DNA from: Lutibacter citreus
Lineage (GTDB): Bacteria > Bacteroidota > Bacteroidia > Flavobacteriales > Flavobacteriaceae
DNA length: 64,000 bases
Direction: 5' to 3'
Assembly: GCF_003260195.1 (NCBI RefSeq)
Contig: NZ_QEIH01000006.1
Coordinates: forward strand, 1 to 64,000
Under the pieces are notes generated by a model. That model ran no database searches. It was given only the letters and a program-made list of their open reading frames with translations, and was not told where the DNA came from. Shown in pieces: positions 44,832 through 53,532 of this stretch. Position 1 is the first letter of the stretch. Each line of letters begins with the position of its first letter. A program made the position numbers and the translations under genes.

Positions 44832-46001
44832 TTAGTTATTTAACGCTTGTGATATGTCTTGAATTATATCATCAATATTTTCTAAACCAACTGAAATACG
44901 CACTAAGCCAGGTGTTATACCTGCCGCAAGCCGTTCTTCTTCACTTAATTTACTATGTGTAGTAGATGCCGGATGTGTTACAATAGATCTTGTATCACCT
45001 AAATTTGCCGACAATGAACACATTTTAATAGCGTCTAAAAAATTTCTACCAGCCTCAATACCTCCTTTAATTTCCATCGCAATAATATTCCCCCCTAATT
45101 TCATTTGCTTTTTCGCAATTTCATATTGAGGATGCGATTTTAAAAAAGGATATTTTACTTTAGAAATCTTTTCATGACCTTCTAAAAATTGAGCTAATTT
45201 TAATGCATTTTCACAATGTCTATCAACTCTAACCGCTAAAGTTTCCAAACTTTTACTAAGCACCCAAGCGTTAAATGGTGATAGTGCTGGACCTGTATTT
45301 CGAGAAAATAAATAAATTTCTCGTATTAAATCTGAATTACCAACTACAATACCACCCAACACACGACCTTGACCGTCCATTAATTTTGTTGCTGAATGAA
45401 TAACTAAATCAGCCCCATATTTTATAGGTTGTTGAATATATGGAGTTGCAAAACAATTATCAATAACTAGTAATAAATTGTGCTTTTTTGCAATTTTACC
45501 TAATAACTCCAAATCTATAATATCAACTCCTGGATTTGTAGGCGTTTCAGCATATAAAAATTTTGTTGAAGGTTTAATTAAACTTTCAATTTCATCTGGA
45601 TTATTAATATCAAAATAAGAAGTCTCAATATTCCACTTAGGAAAATACTTTGTAAATAACGTATGCGTTGAACCAAAAATTGATCTTGCAGAAACAATAT
45701 GATCTCCACTACTTAATAATGCCGCGAAGCTTGAATACACCGCTGCCATTCCGGTAGCAAAAGCATAACCATCTTCCGCTCCTTCCATTTTCATAACTTT
45801 TTCAACAAACTCTGTGGTATTTGGATTGCTGTAACGAGAATAAATATTTCGTATTTTCTCTTCAGTAAATGAAGCTCTCATATCTTCTGCATCGTCAAAT
45901 ACAAAACTTGAAGTAACATACATTGGTGTAGTATGTTCTTGAAATTGTGAACGTTCTAATTGCGTTCTAATAGCATCTGTTTCAAATTTGTTATCGCTCA
46001 T
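44832..46001 (-). CDS. metZ: O-succinylhomoserine (or O-acetylhomoserine) sulfhydrylase, MetZ type
   Basis: 389 residues, Cys/Met-metabolism PLP enzyme of fold type I. Seen: YSRYSNPNTTEFVEKVMKM, SGDHIVSARSIFGST, ETPTNPGVDIIDLE, and the PLP lysine in HSATKLMDGQGRVLGG; the DGQGR after the lysine is typical of MetZ. It makes homocysteine from an activated homoserine and sulfide. A second, MetY-type enzyme is encoded at 49863-51143, so two direct sulfhydrylation routes exist. It lies downstream of the MetX/ThrA fusion, separated by 186 bp containing a dispersed repeat. Confidence 0.88.
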   Translation of the reverse strand: MSDNKFETDAIRTQLERSQFQEHTTPMYVTSSFVFDDAEDMRASFTEEKIRNIYSRYSNPNTTEFVEKVMKMEGAEDGYAFATGMAAVYSSFAALLSSGDHIVSARSIFGSTHTLFTKYFPKWNIETSYFDINNPDEIESLIKPSTKFLYAETPTNPGVDIIDLELLGKIAKKHNLLLVIDNCFATPYIQQPIKYGADLVIHSATKLMDGQGRVLGGIVVGNSDLIREIYLFSRNTGPALSPFNAWVLSKSLETLAVRVDRHCENALKLAQFLEGHEKISKVKYPFLKSHPQYEIAKKQMKLGGNIIAMEIKGGIEAGRNFLDAIKMCSLSANLGDTRSIVTHPASTTHSKLSEEERLAAGITPGLVRISVGLENIDDIIQDISQALNN

Positions 46002-46044
46002 TATATCTGTTATTTATTCTAAAAATCTTAGTATTATTTTTTTT

Positions 46045-46126
46045 GCGTTTCCTTTCAGATCGTATTTATCATTATCTCTTTTCTCCATTTCACTTCAAAA
46101 AAAGATACCACTACTTTCACTAACGC
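46045..46126 (-). repeat. Dispersed intergenic repeat, copy 2
   Basis: 82 bp sharing with 8209-8293 the inverted ends GCGTT/TAACGC, CCTTTCAG-TCG, and CACTTCAAAAAAAGAT. Like copy 1 it lies between two co-directional methionine genes downstream of an S-box. Confidence 0.65.
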
Positions 46127-46187
46127 AATTTTAATTAAGGTTTCAACTATTAAAAATCACCTCAATAACATTTTTTAATATTCCTTA

Positions 46188-49100
46188 TTAATTCTTTTCT
46201 GCTAATCTTAAAATATCACCAAATACACCTCTTGCAGTTACTGCTGCTCCTGCTCCTGCTCCTTGAATTACAATTGGTTTTTCACCATAAGATTCTGTAA
46301 ATACTTCAAAAATAGCATCTGCACCTTGTATTTGTCCTAAAGCACTATTTGCTGGAACGGAAATTAATTTCACTTCCAAAACTCCTTTATCTTCTTGTAA
46401 ATTACCAGATAAATCACCTATATACCTTAAAACATGACCGTCTTCTTGGTTTTCTTTTATCTTTTTATAGTAATCATCAAATTCATTTAATTTACCTAAA
46501 AATTCTTTTGCAGAACCTTCTCTTAAATTTTCTGGAATTAGATTTTCAATTACTACATCCTCAAATTCATTTTGTAAATCAAGCTCACGTGCTAAAATTA
46601 ATAATTTTCTTCCAACATCATTTCCACATAAATCTTCACGTGGATCCGGCTCTGTAAAACCACTTTCAATTGCTTCTTTTAACACAGAACTAAACGGTCT
46701 ATCTTCAACAGAATATGTATTAAATAAATAACTTAATGACCCAGAAAAAACACCTCTAATACCTGTAATATTTTCACCTGAATCATGCAATAATTTAATT
46801 GTATCAATTAATGGTAAACCAGCACCTACATTAGTTTCATACAAATAAGCCTTCTTATTTTCGCTTAATTTTTTACGTAATTCTTTATAGAATTCATAGC
46901 TCAATGTATTTGCTATTTTGTTTGAAGAAATTAAATCAAACCCGTTTTCAACAAGATCAATATAATTTTTAACAAATTCGCTACTTGCAGTATTATCAAC
47001 TGCTATTAAATTCTCTAAATGATATTTTTCAGCATATTCAAGAATATTCTGAAGGCTATTTTCAACAGTTGATTCACTTAAATCTTGTTCCCAATTTTCA
47101 GAAACACCATTTTTAGATAGCAATACTTTTGAAGAATTTGCTACTGCAAAAATATTTAAGTTTATATTCTTTCTTTTAACAATATTTTCTTTGCTCTTTA
47201 ATATTTGATTAATAAGTGTTCCACCCACTAAGCCTTTACCAAAAACAGCAATATTTATATTTTTAGAAACACCAAATATTTCTCCATGAATCACATTTAC
47301 AGCTTTCTTTAAATCTGATTTATTAACAACCAAACAAACGTTTTCACCTGTAACTGTATTATTAATTAATATTGGAGTAATATGGTTTTTAATTAATGCG
47401 CTATATGGCTGATTAAATGAATATAAACTTTGCCCAATTATTGAAATAACAGAAACATTTTCTTTAATATAAATCTGACTTACATCTTTACTTTGAAATT
47501 CATTTTTAAATTCATTCTCTAAAACTTTTTTAGCTTTATAACCATCTCTTGCTTCAACAATAAAACCAATACCACGTTCTGATGATCCTTGTGAAATAAT
47601 ACTTACACTAACATTTTCTTTCCCTAAAGCACCAAATATTCTACCATCTACACCAACTTTTCCTAACAAACCTCTACCAACTAGATTTACTAAAGCTACA
47701 TCTTCCTGAACAGACAAAGATTTAATACCTCCACGTTCAGTTTCTGGACCAATTAAGGTTCCTTTATTTTCTTTATCAAAAGTATTTAATATTCTTAATG
47801 GAATGTTTTTTTGAATAAGAGGAATTATAGTTTTTGCATGTAAAATATTTGCACCAAAATTCGCCATTTCATTAGCTTCTTGGTAAGAAAGTTTTTCAAT
47901 TTTCTTTGAGTTTTCAACTAAATCCGGGTTTGCAGTATAAATTCCATTTACATGGGTATAATTTTGAAATTCTGAAGCATTTAAAAAGTTAGCTATTAAA
48001 GCTGCCGAATAATTACTCCCATTTCTACCCAGTGTAGTTGTATCTCCTTTTATATTTGAACCAATATACCCTGTTATAACCTGAACTTCACCATCTTCAA
48101 TATTTCTAAAATGCTCAATTACATTTTCTTCTGAAACACTTTCAAATACAATAGCTTCACCAAACTGATTATCAGTTTTAATTAATTTTCTAGAATCTAC
48201 ATATGCAGCCTTCACATTATTTTTATTCAATAAATGTGCTATTACTTTTGCAGATAAAATTTCACCTTGCGCAAGCACTTGGTCTTTTACTTTTGCACTG
48301 TAATCTCCTAATAAATTTACCCCCTTAAAAATCTCATCTAACAATTTAAATTCTGCAGATACATTAACTGATGAATCAGGCTCAAGTTGAAATTCTTTTA
48401 ATTGTTTAAGCTCTTCTAAATAAGGCAAATCATTTTTTGCTTTTTCTAAAATTGATTCTAATTGATCGGTGGTTTTTCCTCTTGCCGAAACAACTAAAGC
48501 TATTTGCTCATTATTGTCAACTTTGCTAGAAACAATACTTAGAGTACTTTCTAAACCTATACCATTTGCAAGGGATTTCCCTCCGAATTTTACTATTTTC
48601 ATTTTATTCTTTTTAGAACTTTGATTAAAAACTGAATCAACAATTTTCTCTAATTGTTTGTGCTCAATTAAAAAGGCATCATGCCCGTGCACAGAATTTA
48701 TTTCATTATAAGTAACACTTGGATTTGTTAAAGCCAATTGTTTGTGAGTTTCTTTATTTTCTTCAGCCGTAAAAAACAAATCCGAACTAACACCAATTAT
48801 ATGAATATTAGCTTTTATTGAATCTAAAATATGCTCATCTCTACCTTTTGTAGCATCAATTGTTCTTAATAATTGATTCATTAATTTATAGGCTGAAAGT
48901 TGAAACCGTTCCTGCAATTTTGCACCATGGTGTAGCAACCAGCTTTCAACATTAAAAATCTCTAACTCTTCATTTTTAGAACGCTGAAAACGTTCTTTAA
49001 AAGATTCTGGAGTTCTATAACACAACATTGCATGCATACGCGCATCGTGAACAGGATTGCTAGAATTAGATAAAAATTGTTCTTGAATTTGACAATTAGC

Positions 49101-49577
49101 AATTAACCAATCTGTAGATTTCCAGTCTGTTGCTATTGTTATTAAGTGCTTTGTAATTTTAGGGCTTAAAACAGCCATTTCCCAAGCAATTCCGCCTCCT
49201 AAAGACCCTCCAATTAACGCAAACAACTCTTCTATATTTAATATATTAAGTCCTTTTAGGAAAATTTTAGCGATATCTCTTGCAACAAATTCCTTGTAGT
49301 TTTCTATTACAAAACCATCAAATCCATTTCCTGGAATATTAAAAGCTAAAACTGTATACTCTTTAGTATTTATAACTTTATTATCTCCAATTAAATCTTT
49401 CCACCAACCATTTTCACCCGCAACTTCAGAATTACCTGTTAATGCATGATTCACTAAAATTATAGGAGCACTATGTAATTCCTTACCAAAAACCTGATAA
49501 GAAAGTTTTATATTAATAGGTTGCGTGCCTTTTTCTGGAACAAAACCTGTTAATGAAATATTTTTAAGTTGACTCAT
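46188..49577 (-). CDS. Fusion of homoserine O-acyltransferase, aspartokinase and homoserine dehydrogenase
   Basis: 1129 residues with three enzymes of one pathway. Residues 1-320: MetX-type alpha/beta hydrolase (NHALTGNSEVAGENGWW, nucleophile in IGGSLGGGIAWE, Asp in DLFFT, His in VHGHDAF). From Met326: aspartokinase (KIVKFGGKSLANG, RNGSNYSAALIA) with ACT domains. From about 775: homoserine dehydrogenase (IAVFGKGLVGGTLINQI, GAGLPLIDTIKLLHDSG, FSGSLSYLFNTYS). It converts aspartate to aspartyl phosphate, makes homoserine, and activates homoserine; aspartate-semialdehyde dehydrogenase must be elsewhere. An internal start at 48602 could give a separate ThrA-like product. Led by a SAM-I riboswitch. 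Confidence 0.92.
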   Translation of the reverse strand: MSQLKNISLTGFVPEKGTQPINIKLSYQVFGKELHSAPIILVNHALTGNSEVAGENGWWKDLIGDNKVINTKEYTVLAFNIPGNGFDGFVIENYKEFVARDIAKIFLKGLNILNIEELFALIGGSLGGGIAWEMAVLSPKITKHLITIATDWKSTDWLIANCQIQEQFLSNSSNPVHDARMHAMLCYRTPESFKERFQRSKNEELEIFNVESWLLHHGAKLQERFQLSAYKLMNQLLRTIDATKGRDEHILDSIKANIHIIGVSSDLFFTAEENKETHKQLALTNPSVTYNEINSVHGHDAFLIEHKQLEKIVDSVFNQSSKKNKMKIVKFGGKSLANGIGLESTLSIVSSKVDNNEQIALVVSARGKTTDQLESILEKAKNDLPYLEELKQLKEFQLEPDSSVNVSAEFKLLDEIFKGVNLLGDYSAKVKDQVLAQGEILSAKVIAHLLNKNNVKAAYVDSRKLIKTDNQFGEAIVFESVSEENVIEHFRNIEDGEVQVITGYIGSNIKGDTTTLGRNGSNYSAALIANFLNASEFQNYTHVNGIYTANPDLVENSKKIEKLSYQEANEMANFGANILHAKTIIPLIQKNIPLRILNTFDKENKGTLIGPETERGGIKSLSVQEDVALVNLVGRGLLGKVGVDGRIFGALGKENVSVSIISQGSSERGIGFIVEARDGYKAKKVLENEFKNEFQSKDVSQIYIKENVSVISIIGQSLYSFNQPYSALIKNHITPILINNTVTGENVCLVVNKSDLKKAVNVIHGEIFGVSKNINIAVFGKGLVGGTLINQILKSKENIVKRKNINLNIFAVANSSKVLLSKNGVSENWEQDLSESTVENSLQNILEYAEKYHLENLIAVDNTASSEFVKNYIDLVENGFDLISSNKIANTLSYEFYKELRKKLSENKKAYLYETNVGAGLPLIDTIKLLHDSGENITGIRGVFSGSLSYLFNTYSVEDRPFSSVLKEAIESGFTEPDPREDLCGNDVGRKLLILARELDLQNEFEDVVIENLIPENLREGSAKEFLGKLNEFDDYYKKIKENQEDGHVLRYIGDLSGNLQEDKGVLEVKLISVPANSALGQIQGADAIFEVFTESYGEKPIVIQGAGAGAAVTARGVFGDILRLAEKN

Positions 49578-49653
49578 TAATAATACAAATTAATAAAAAC
49601 TATTAGTTTAAATTTTTTCAGTTGCTTAACGATTAATATTATGAGAGAGGTTT

Positions 49654-49777
49654 TAAATTACCTGCGGTAATTTGCTTGAGTTATCTATCCATAATGGGTA
49701 GAATTTAGCACCTTCTTTAATAAGTAAAGGGTTGCTAAGGCTTCAACGGGTCTATTCCCTCTGCCTTTCTTGATAAC
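49654..49777 (-). promoter_or_regulatory. SAM-I (S-box) riboswitch upstream of the MetX/ThrA fusion
   Basis: The minus strand reads GTTATCAAGAAAGGCAGAGG, GAATAGACC, TTGAAGCCTTAGCAACCC, AAGGTGCTAAATTCTACCC and ends in AGATAAC, the S-box core with P1 (GTTATC/GATAAC). A separate hairpin AAATTACC-GCA-GGTAATTT follows (49654-49672) but lacks a T run, so control may be translational or the terminator lies nearer the gene. A -7-like TTAATTTG is at 49807-49814. Confidence 0.93.
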
Positions 49778-49862
49778 ATTATTCAATAAGATTATGAACT
49801 AAGCAGCAAATTAACGCAATAATTTTTTACCATACAATACTTTTAATAAAAATTTAATTTAC

Positions 49863-51143
49863 TTATATTTTTGCTTCAACAAAAGCTTGTTCTAAATCAT
49901 TCTTCAAGTCTTCAATATCCTCAAGACCAACAGATAATCTAATTAAATCTTGACCTACACCAGCTCCTGCTTGTTGCTCAGCTGTTAGTTGCTGATGTGT
50001 TGTACTTGCAGGGTGAATTATTAACGATTTTGTATCACCAATATTGGCTAGCAAAGAAAATATTTTTGTCGCATCTGTTACTTTTTTAGCTGCTTCAAAA
50101 CCACCTTTTAAACCAAATGTAACTAAACCACTTTGACCTTTTGGTAAGTATTTTTTTGCCAATGTATTATATTTACTACTTTTTAAACCAGGGTAATTTA
50201 CCCAAGCCACTTCTTCTCTATCTTCTAACCATTGAGCCAATTCCAATGCATTTGCACTGTGTTGTTTAATACGAACAGGCAACGTTTCCAAACCTTGAAT
50301 AATTTGAAAAGCATTAAAAGGGCTTAAAGCTCCACCAAAATCACGTAACCCCTCTAAAATTAATTTAAAAGTAAAAGCTGCCGCTCCTAAAGCTTCACTA
50401 TATACTAAACCATGGTAACCTTCTGAAGGCTCTGTAAATTCAGGGAATTTTCCATTTGTCCAATCAAAAGTACCAGCATCAATAATTGCTCCACCTAATG
50501 AACTTCCATGACCTCCAATATATTTAGTTAAAGAATGAATAACCAAGTTAGCACCGTGTTTAATAGGATTTAATAATGCCGGACTTGCAACTGTATTATC
50601 AACTATAAATGGTACTTCTGCAGCTTTAGATTGTTCTGCTATTGCTTCCAAATCTAACACATCTAATTTTGGATTTCCTAAAGACTCTACAAAAAATGCT
50701 CTTGTATTTTCTTGAACAGCATCTTTAAAATTTTCTGGATTTGAAGCATCAACAAAAGTTGTTGTAATTCCTAACCTTGGTAGAGTAACATTTAACAATG
50801 TAAAAGTTCCTCCGTATAAACTGCTTGAAGCTACAATATGATCTCCAGCTTTTAATAAGGTTAATAAACCTGATGAAATTGCCGCTGCACCTGAAGCAAA
50901 AACAACTGCTCCTACTCCACCCTCAATAGCTGCTAAACGTTGTTGTAAAATATCATTAGTTGGGTTATTTAAACGTGTATAAATAAACCCTAATTCTTTT
51001 AATGAGAATAAATTTGCAGCATGTTCTGTATTGTTAAAAACATACGATGATGATTGATAAATTGGCACTGCTCTTGTTCCTGCCGTGCTATTTGTATCGT
51101 GTCCTGCGTGTAAAGCTAATGTTGAAATTTTTTGAGTACTCAT
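49863..51143 (-). CDS. metY: O-acetylhomoserine sulfhydrylase, MetY type
   Basis: 426 residues, the longer Cys/Met PLP family typical of MetY. Seen: ALHAGHDTNSTAGTRAVPIY, GFIYTRLNNPTNDILQQRL, GDHIVASSSLYGGTFTLL, FVESLGNPKLDVLDLEAIA and PLP lysine in HSLTKYIGGHGSSLGG. Makes homocysteine from O-acetylhomoserine and sulfide. It stands alone, and its leader region is exceptional: two peptide-coding frames and two terminators lie between promoter and start codon. Confidence 0.93.
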   Translation of the reverse strand: MSTQKISTLALHAGHDTNSTAGTRAVPIYQSSSYVFNNTEHAANLFSLKELGFIYTRLNNPTNDILQQRLAAIEGGVGAVVFASGAAAISSGLLTLLKAGDHIVASSSLYGGTFTLLNVTLPRLGITTTFVDASNPENFKDAVQENTRAFFVESLGNPKLDVLDLEAIAEQSKAAEVPFIVDNTVASPALLNPIKHGANLVIHSLTKYIGGHGSSLGGAIIDAGTFDWTNGKFPEFTEPSEGYHGLVYSEALGAAAFTFKLILEGLRDFGGALSPFNAFQIIQGLETLPVRIKQHSANALELAQWLEDREEVAWVNYPGLKSSKYNTLAKKYLPKGQSGLVTFGLKGGFEAAKKVTDATKIFSLLANIGDTKSLIIHPASTTHQQLTAEQQAGAGVGQDLIRLSVGLEDIEDLKNDLEQAFVEAKI

Positions 51144-51187
51144 AATATCCTTTAATATTTTTTTAGTTTTAATTTTATAATAAAAAA

Positions 51188-51221
51188 AGTCTCTTTGGCT
51201 TTAGGTATTACCAAAGAGACT
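51188..51221 (-). terminator. Leader terminator 2 (attenuator) of metY
   Basis: AGTCTCTTTGG and CCAAAGAGACT form a perfect 11-bp stem with a 12-nt loop and, in the metY direction, a run of seven T. It sits only about 45 nt before the metY start, so transcription must read through it. GGTATTACC (51204-51212) in its upper stem and loop can instead pair with the end of leader peptide 2 (51253-51261; 9 bp including one G-U). Confidence 0.85.
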
Positions 51222-51244
51222 TAAATATACTATTTAATTTCTGT

Positions 51245-51337
51245 TTAGTTTAGGCAATACCATTTCATTGTATTATGCATCATTCGCATAAACATCTCAA
51301 AAAAATTAAGAATATAAATATGGTTTATTAAATTCAT
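51245..51337 (-). CDS. Met-rich leader peptide 2 of metY
   Basis: A 30-residue frame starting MNLINHIYILNFFE, then MFMRMMHNTM and a tail KWYCLN. It holds seven Met in 30 residues, five of them within ten residues. The stop codon is 24 nt before a terminator stem. The codons for W-Y-C contain GGTATTGCC, able to pair with the top of that terminator, so a ribosome stalled on the Met run would leave the antiterminator free, while one reaching the stop would cover it. Predicted by inspection; no known family. Confidence 0.65.
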   Translation of the reverse strand: MNLINHIYILNFFEMFMRMMHNTMKWYCLN

Positions 51338-51361
51338 TTTTATCTTTATTAAAACAAAAAA

Positions 51362-51379
51362 CCCCTGATAATTCAGAGG
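51362..51379 (-). terminator. Leader terminator 1 (attenuator) of metY
   Basis: CCTCTGA-ATTA-TCAGGGG on the minus strand (one A-C mismatch), flanked by AAA/TTT and followed by TTTTTTGTTTT. The 5' arm CCTCTG can alternatively pair with CAGAGG in the codons of leader peptide 1 (51420-51425). Confidence 0.75.
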
Positions 51380-51405
51380 TTTCTATTTATTTATATTATT
51401 AAATT

Positions 51406-51474
51406 TTAAACAATAGCACCCTCTGCGTATAAATTACACATCATCCAACGCTTTTTGTTAAATTTAATATTCAT
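51406..51474 (-). CDS. Leader peptide 1 of metY (contains Trp-Met-Met-Cys)
   Basis: A 22-residue frame MNIKFNKKRWMMCNLYAEGA plus two residues. It begins about 14 nt after the predicted transcription start and stops 27 nt before a terminator. The consecutive Met-Met-Cys codons 11-13 would be the sensing point. Codons 17-19 contain CAGAGG, which is complementary to the 5' arm of the terminator, the classical attenuation layout. Same logic as leader 2 directly downstream. Confidence 0.65.
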   Translation of the reverse strand: MNIKFNKKRWMMCNLYAEGAIV

Positions 51475-51494
51475 TTTTTCTTGTTTTATTGATG

Positions 51495-51524
51495 CAAATG
51501 TAATCACAAATTTTTAATTTACAA
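51495..51524 (-). promoter_or_regulatory. Promoter of the metY leader
   Basis: TACATTTG (complement of 51495-51502) and TTG (complement of 51522-51524) are 19 bp apart, a full match to the Bacteroidetes consensus. It places the transcription start near 51488, just ahead of leader peptide 1. Confidence 0.7.
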
Positions 51525-51695
51525 CATATGTCACTTTTTTTTAATAAAACTCACGGTTACTATAAATCTTAAATCATCCTTAAATATTCTAAAAAAATGG
51601 TTGTAATACACTATTTCAAAACCGTTTATAAATAAAACTTTAAAAAATTTAAGATTTATTTAGCATCTATTTTTTATTTAGGTTTATATTTTTCA

Positions 51696-51703
51696 TAGAT
51701 TTG
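51696..51703 (+). promoter_or_regulatory. -7 element of metK promoter
   Basis: TAGATTTG fits TAnnTTTG. The predicted start (about 51710) lies a few bases before the SAM-II-like aptamer. The AT-rich stretch from 51540 to here between divergent metY and metK holds nothing else I recognise. Confidence 0.6.
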
Positions 51704-51718
51704 CACACGAAATAATTA

Positions 51719-51801
51719 GAGGAAGAATTTGAACTGATTGCAACCTCATTAAAAAATGCTAAAGCAGTAAGTTTTTACTTCTTTTAGCGACTATTGCAAT
51801 C
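51719..51801 (+). promoter_or_regulatory. SAM-II-like riboswitch with overlapping alternative hairpin, upstream of metK
   Basis: An H-type pseudoknot can be drawn: P1 GAGG (51719-51722) with CCTC (51744-51747), and P2 ACTG (51733-51736) with CAGT (51765-51768). The loop ends in ATTGCAA just before the P1 3' strand and GCTAAA precedes P2, as in SAM-II aptamers. A rival fold pairs GATTGCAA (51736-51743) with TTGCAATC (51794-51801), and GCTAAAGCAGTAA with TTACT-TTTAGC, which would destroy the pseudoknot. The family assignment comes from memory of the SAM-II consensus. Confidence 0.65.
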
Positions 51802-51838
51802 AACTTATTTTCTTCATTCATTTTAAAATAAAAATATT

Positions 51839-53095
51839 ATGTCATATTTATTTACTTCTGAATCCGTTTCTGAAGGACACCCAGATAAAGTATCGGATCA
51901 AATATCAGATGCCTTGGTTGATAATTTTTTAGCCTTCGATAAAGATTCTAAAATTGCTTGTGAAACATTAGTCACTACTGGTCAAGTAGTACTTGCAGGT
52001 GAAGTTAAATCGAAAACCTACTTAGATGTTCAAAAAATAGCAAGAGATGTTATTAATACAATTGGATATACTAAAAGCGAGTATATGTTTGATGGAAATT
52101 CTTGTGGTGTATTTTCAGCTATACACGAACAATCTCAAGACATTAACCAAGGTGTAGACAGAGACTCTAAAGAAGAACAAGGAGCTGGTGACCAAGGAAT
52201 GATGTTTGGATATGCTACCAACGAAACTGAAAACTTTATGCCATTGGCTTTAGATTTAAGTCATAGAATTTTAATAGAACTTGCTGAACTAAGAAGAGAA
52301 AACAATGAAATCTCATACTTACGTCCAGACTCTAAAAGTCAAGTAACTATTGAGTATACAGATGACAACGTGCCTTTTAGAATTAAAGATATTGTAGTTT
52401 CTACACAACACGATCAGTTTTTAGAAGATGACAATGAAATGTTAGCTAAAATTAAAGCTGATATTATAAACATTTTAATTCCAAGAGTAATTGCTAAGTT
52501 ACCTGACGCTATTAAAGCTTTATTCAATGATAATATTGTTTACCATGTAAATCCTACAGGTAAGTTTGTTATTGGAGGACCTCACGGTGATACTGGATTA
52601 ACGGGAAGAAAAATTATTGTTGATACATACGGTGGTAAAGGAGCTCACGGTGGTGGAGCTTTTTCAGGAAAAGACCCTAGTAAAGTTGATAGAAGTGCTG
52701 CATATGCAACAAGACATATTGCTAAAAACTTAGTTGCTGCAGGTGTTGCAGATGAAATTTTAATTCAAGTTTCTTATGCTATTGGAGTTGTTGAACCTAT
52801 GGGTATCTATGTGAATACTTACGGAACTTCAAACGTTGATTTAGCAGATGGGGAAATAGCTGAAATTGTTTCAACTATTTTTGACATGAGACCTTCAGCT
52901 ATTGAAAAGCGTTTAAAATTACGTCAACCTATGTATTTAGAAACTGCCGCTTATGGCCATATGGGAAGAGAAAACAAAATAGTAAATAAATCATTTAGAA
53001 ATGTAGATGGAACTGAAATCTCTCTAGATGTTGAATTATTTACTTGGGAAAAACTTGATTATGTGAACAAAGTAAAAGAAGCTTTTAAATTATAA
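51839..53095 (+). CDS. metK: S-adenosylmethionine synthetase
   Basis: 418 residues; makes SAM from methionine and ATP in the cytosol. Signatures: [20 protein letters not shown] at the N-terminus, [29 protein letters not shown] and [19 protein letters not shown]. Normal length is about 380-430. Single gene with a SAM-II-like leader and a strong terminator, so SAM feedback on its synthesis is likely. Confidence 0.97.
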   Translation: MSYLFTSESVSEGHPDKVSDQISDALVDNFLAFDKDSKIACETLVTTGQVVLAGEVKSKTYLDVQKIARDVINTIGYTKSEYMFDGNSCGVFSAIHEQSQDINQGVDRDSKEEQGAGDQGMMFGYATNETENFMPLALDLSHRILIELAELRRENNEISYLRPDSKSQVTIEYTDDNVPFRIKDIVVSTQHDQFLEDDNEMLAKIKADIINILIPRVIAKLPDAIKALFNDNIVYHVNPTGKFVIGGPHGDTGLTGRKIIVDTYGGKGAHGGGAFSGKDPSKVDRSAAYATRHIAKNLVAAGVADEILIQVSYAIGVVEPMGIYVNTYGTSNVDLADGEIAEIVSTIFDMRPSAIEKRLKLRQPMYLETAAYGHMGRENKIVNKSFRNVDGTEISLDVELFTWEKLDYVNKVKEAFKL

Positions 53096-53114
53096 TAGTT
53101 AACCTAAACACTAT

Positions 53115-53153
53115 AAAAAAAGACGATTTTTTTAAGAAAATCGTCTTTTTTTT
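53115..53153. terminator. Bidirectional terminator between metK and the HMA gene
   Basis: AAAAAAAGACGATTTT and AAAATCGTCTTTTTTT form a perfect 16-bp stem with A/T runs on both sides, placed between two convergent genes. Confidence 0.9.
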
Positions 53154-53164
53154 ATACAATTATT

Positions 53165-53521
53165 TTATTCGTCTTTGTGATCTTCAATTACTTCTTCATC
53201 TCTATATTTACAACAATTATGCAAACCATTATAAGCTTCATCAGAAGCTTTCAAATCTTTCATATCGTGACCAACATTGGCAACGCTATTTTTTATTGAT
53301 TTCACATCCGTTTTACGTTCATCAAAAATAAGACTCAATTCATGAGTTTTCACATTCCACACTGCAGATTTTACACCCTTTGTTTTTATACAAGCTTTTT
53401 CAATTCGCTCTTTACACATTAAACATACACCATCAACTTCAAATGAAGTTCTTGCATTTTTATTTTGCGAATAAGATAATGCCCCCACAAAAAACACTAA
53501 TAAGATTACTAATTTTTTCAT
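53165..53521 (-). CDS. Secreted heavy-metal-associated (HMA) domain protein
   Basis: 118 residues with a signal peptide (MKKLVILLVFFVGALSYSQ) and an HMA fold around residues 25-95, with a metal-binding C-x2-C in VDGVCLMCKERIEKACI. The C-terminus has another cysteine pair, HNCCKYRDEE, and an acidic/histidine tail. Probably a periplasmic copper (or similar soft metal) binding protein. It lies 11 nt downstream of a TonB-dependent receptor, the usual partner in Bacteroidetes metal loci. Confidence 0.85.
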   Translation of the reverse strand: MKKLVILLVFFVGALSYSQNKNARTSFEVDGVCLMCKERIEKACIKTKGVKSAVWNVKTHELSLIFDERKTDVKSIKNSVANVGHDMKDLKASDEAYNGLHNCCKYRDEEVIEDHKDE

Positions 53522-53532
53522 TTTATTTATAT

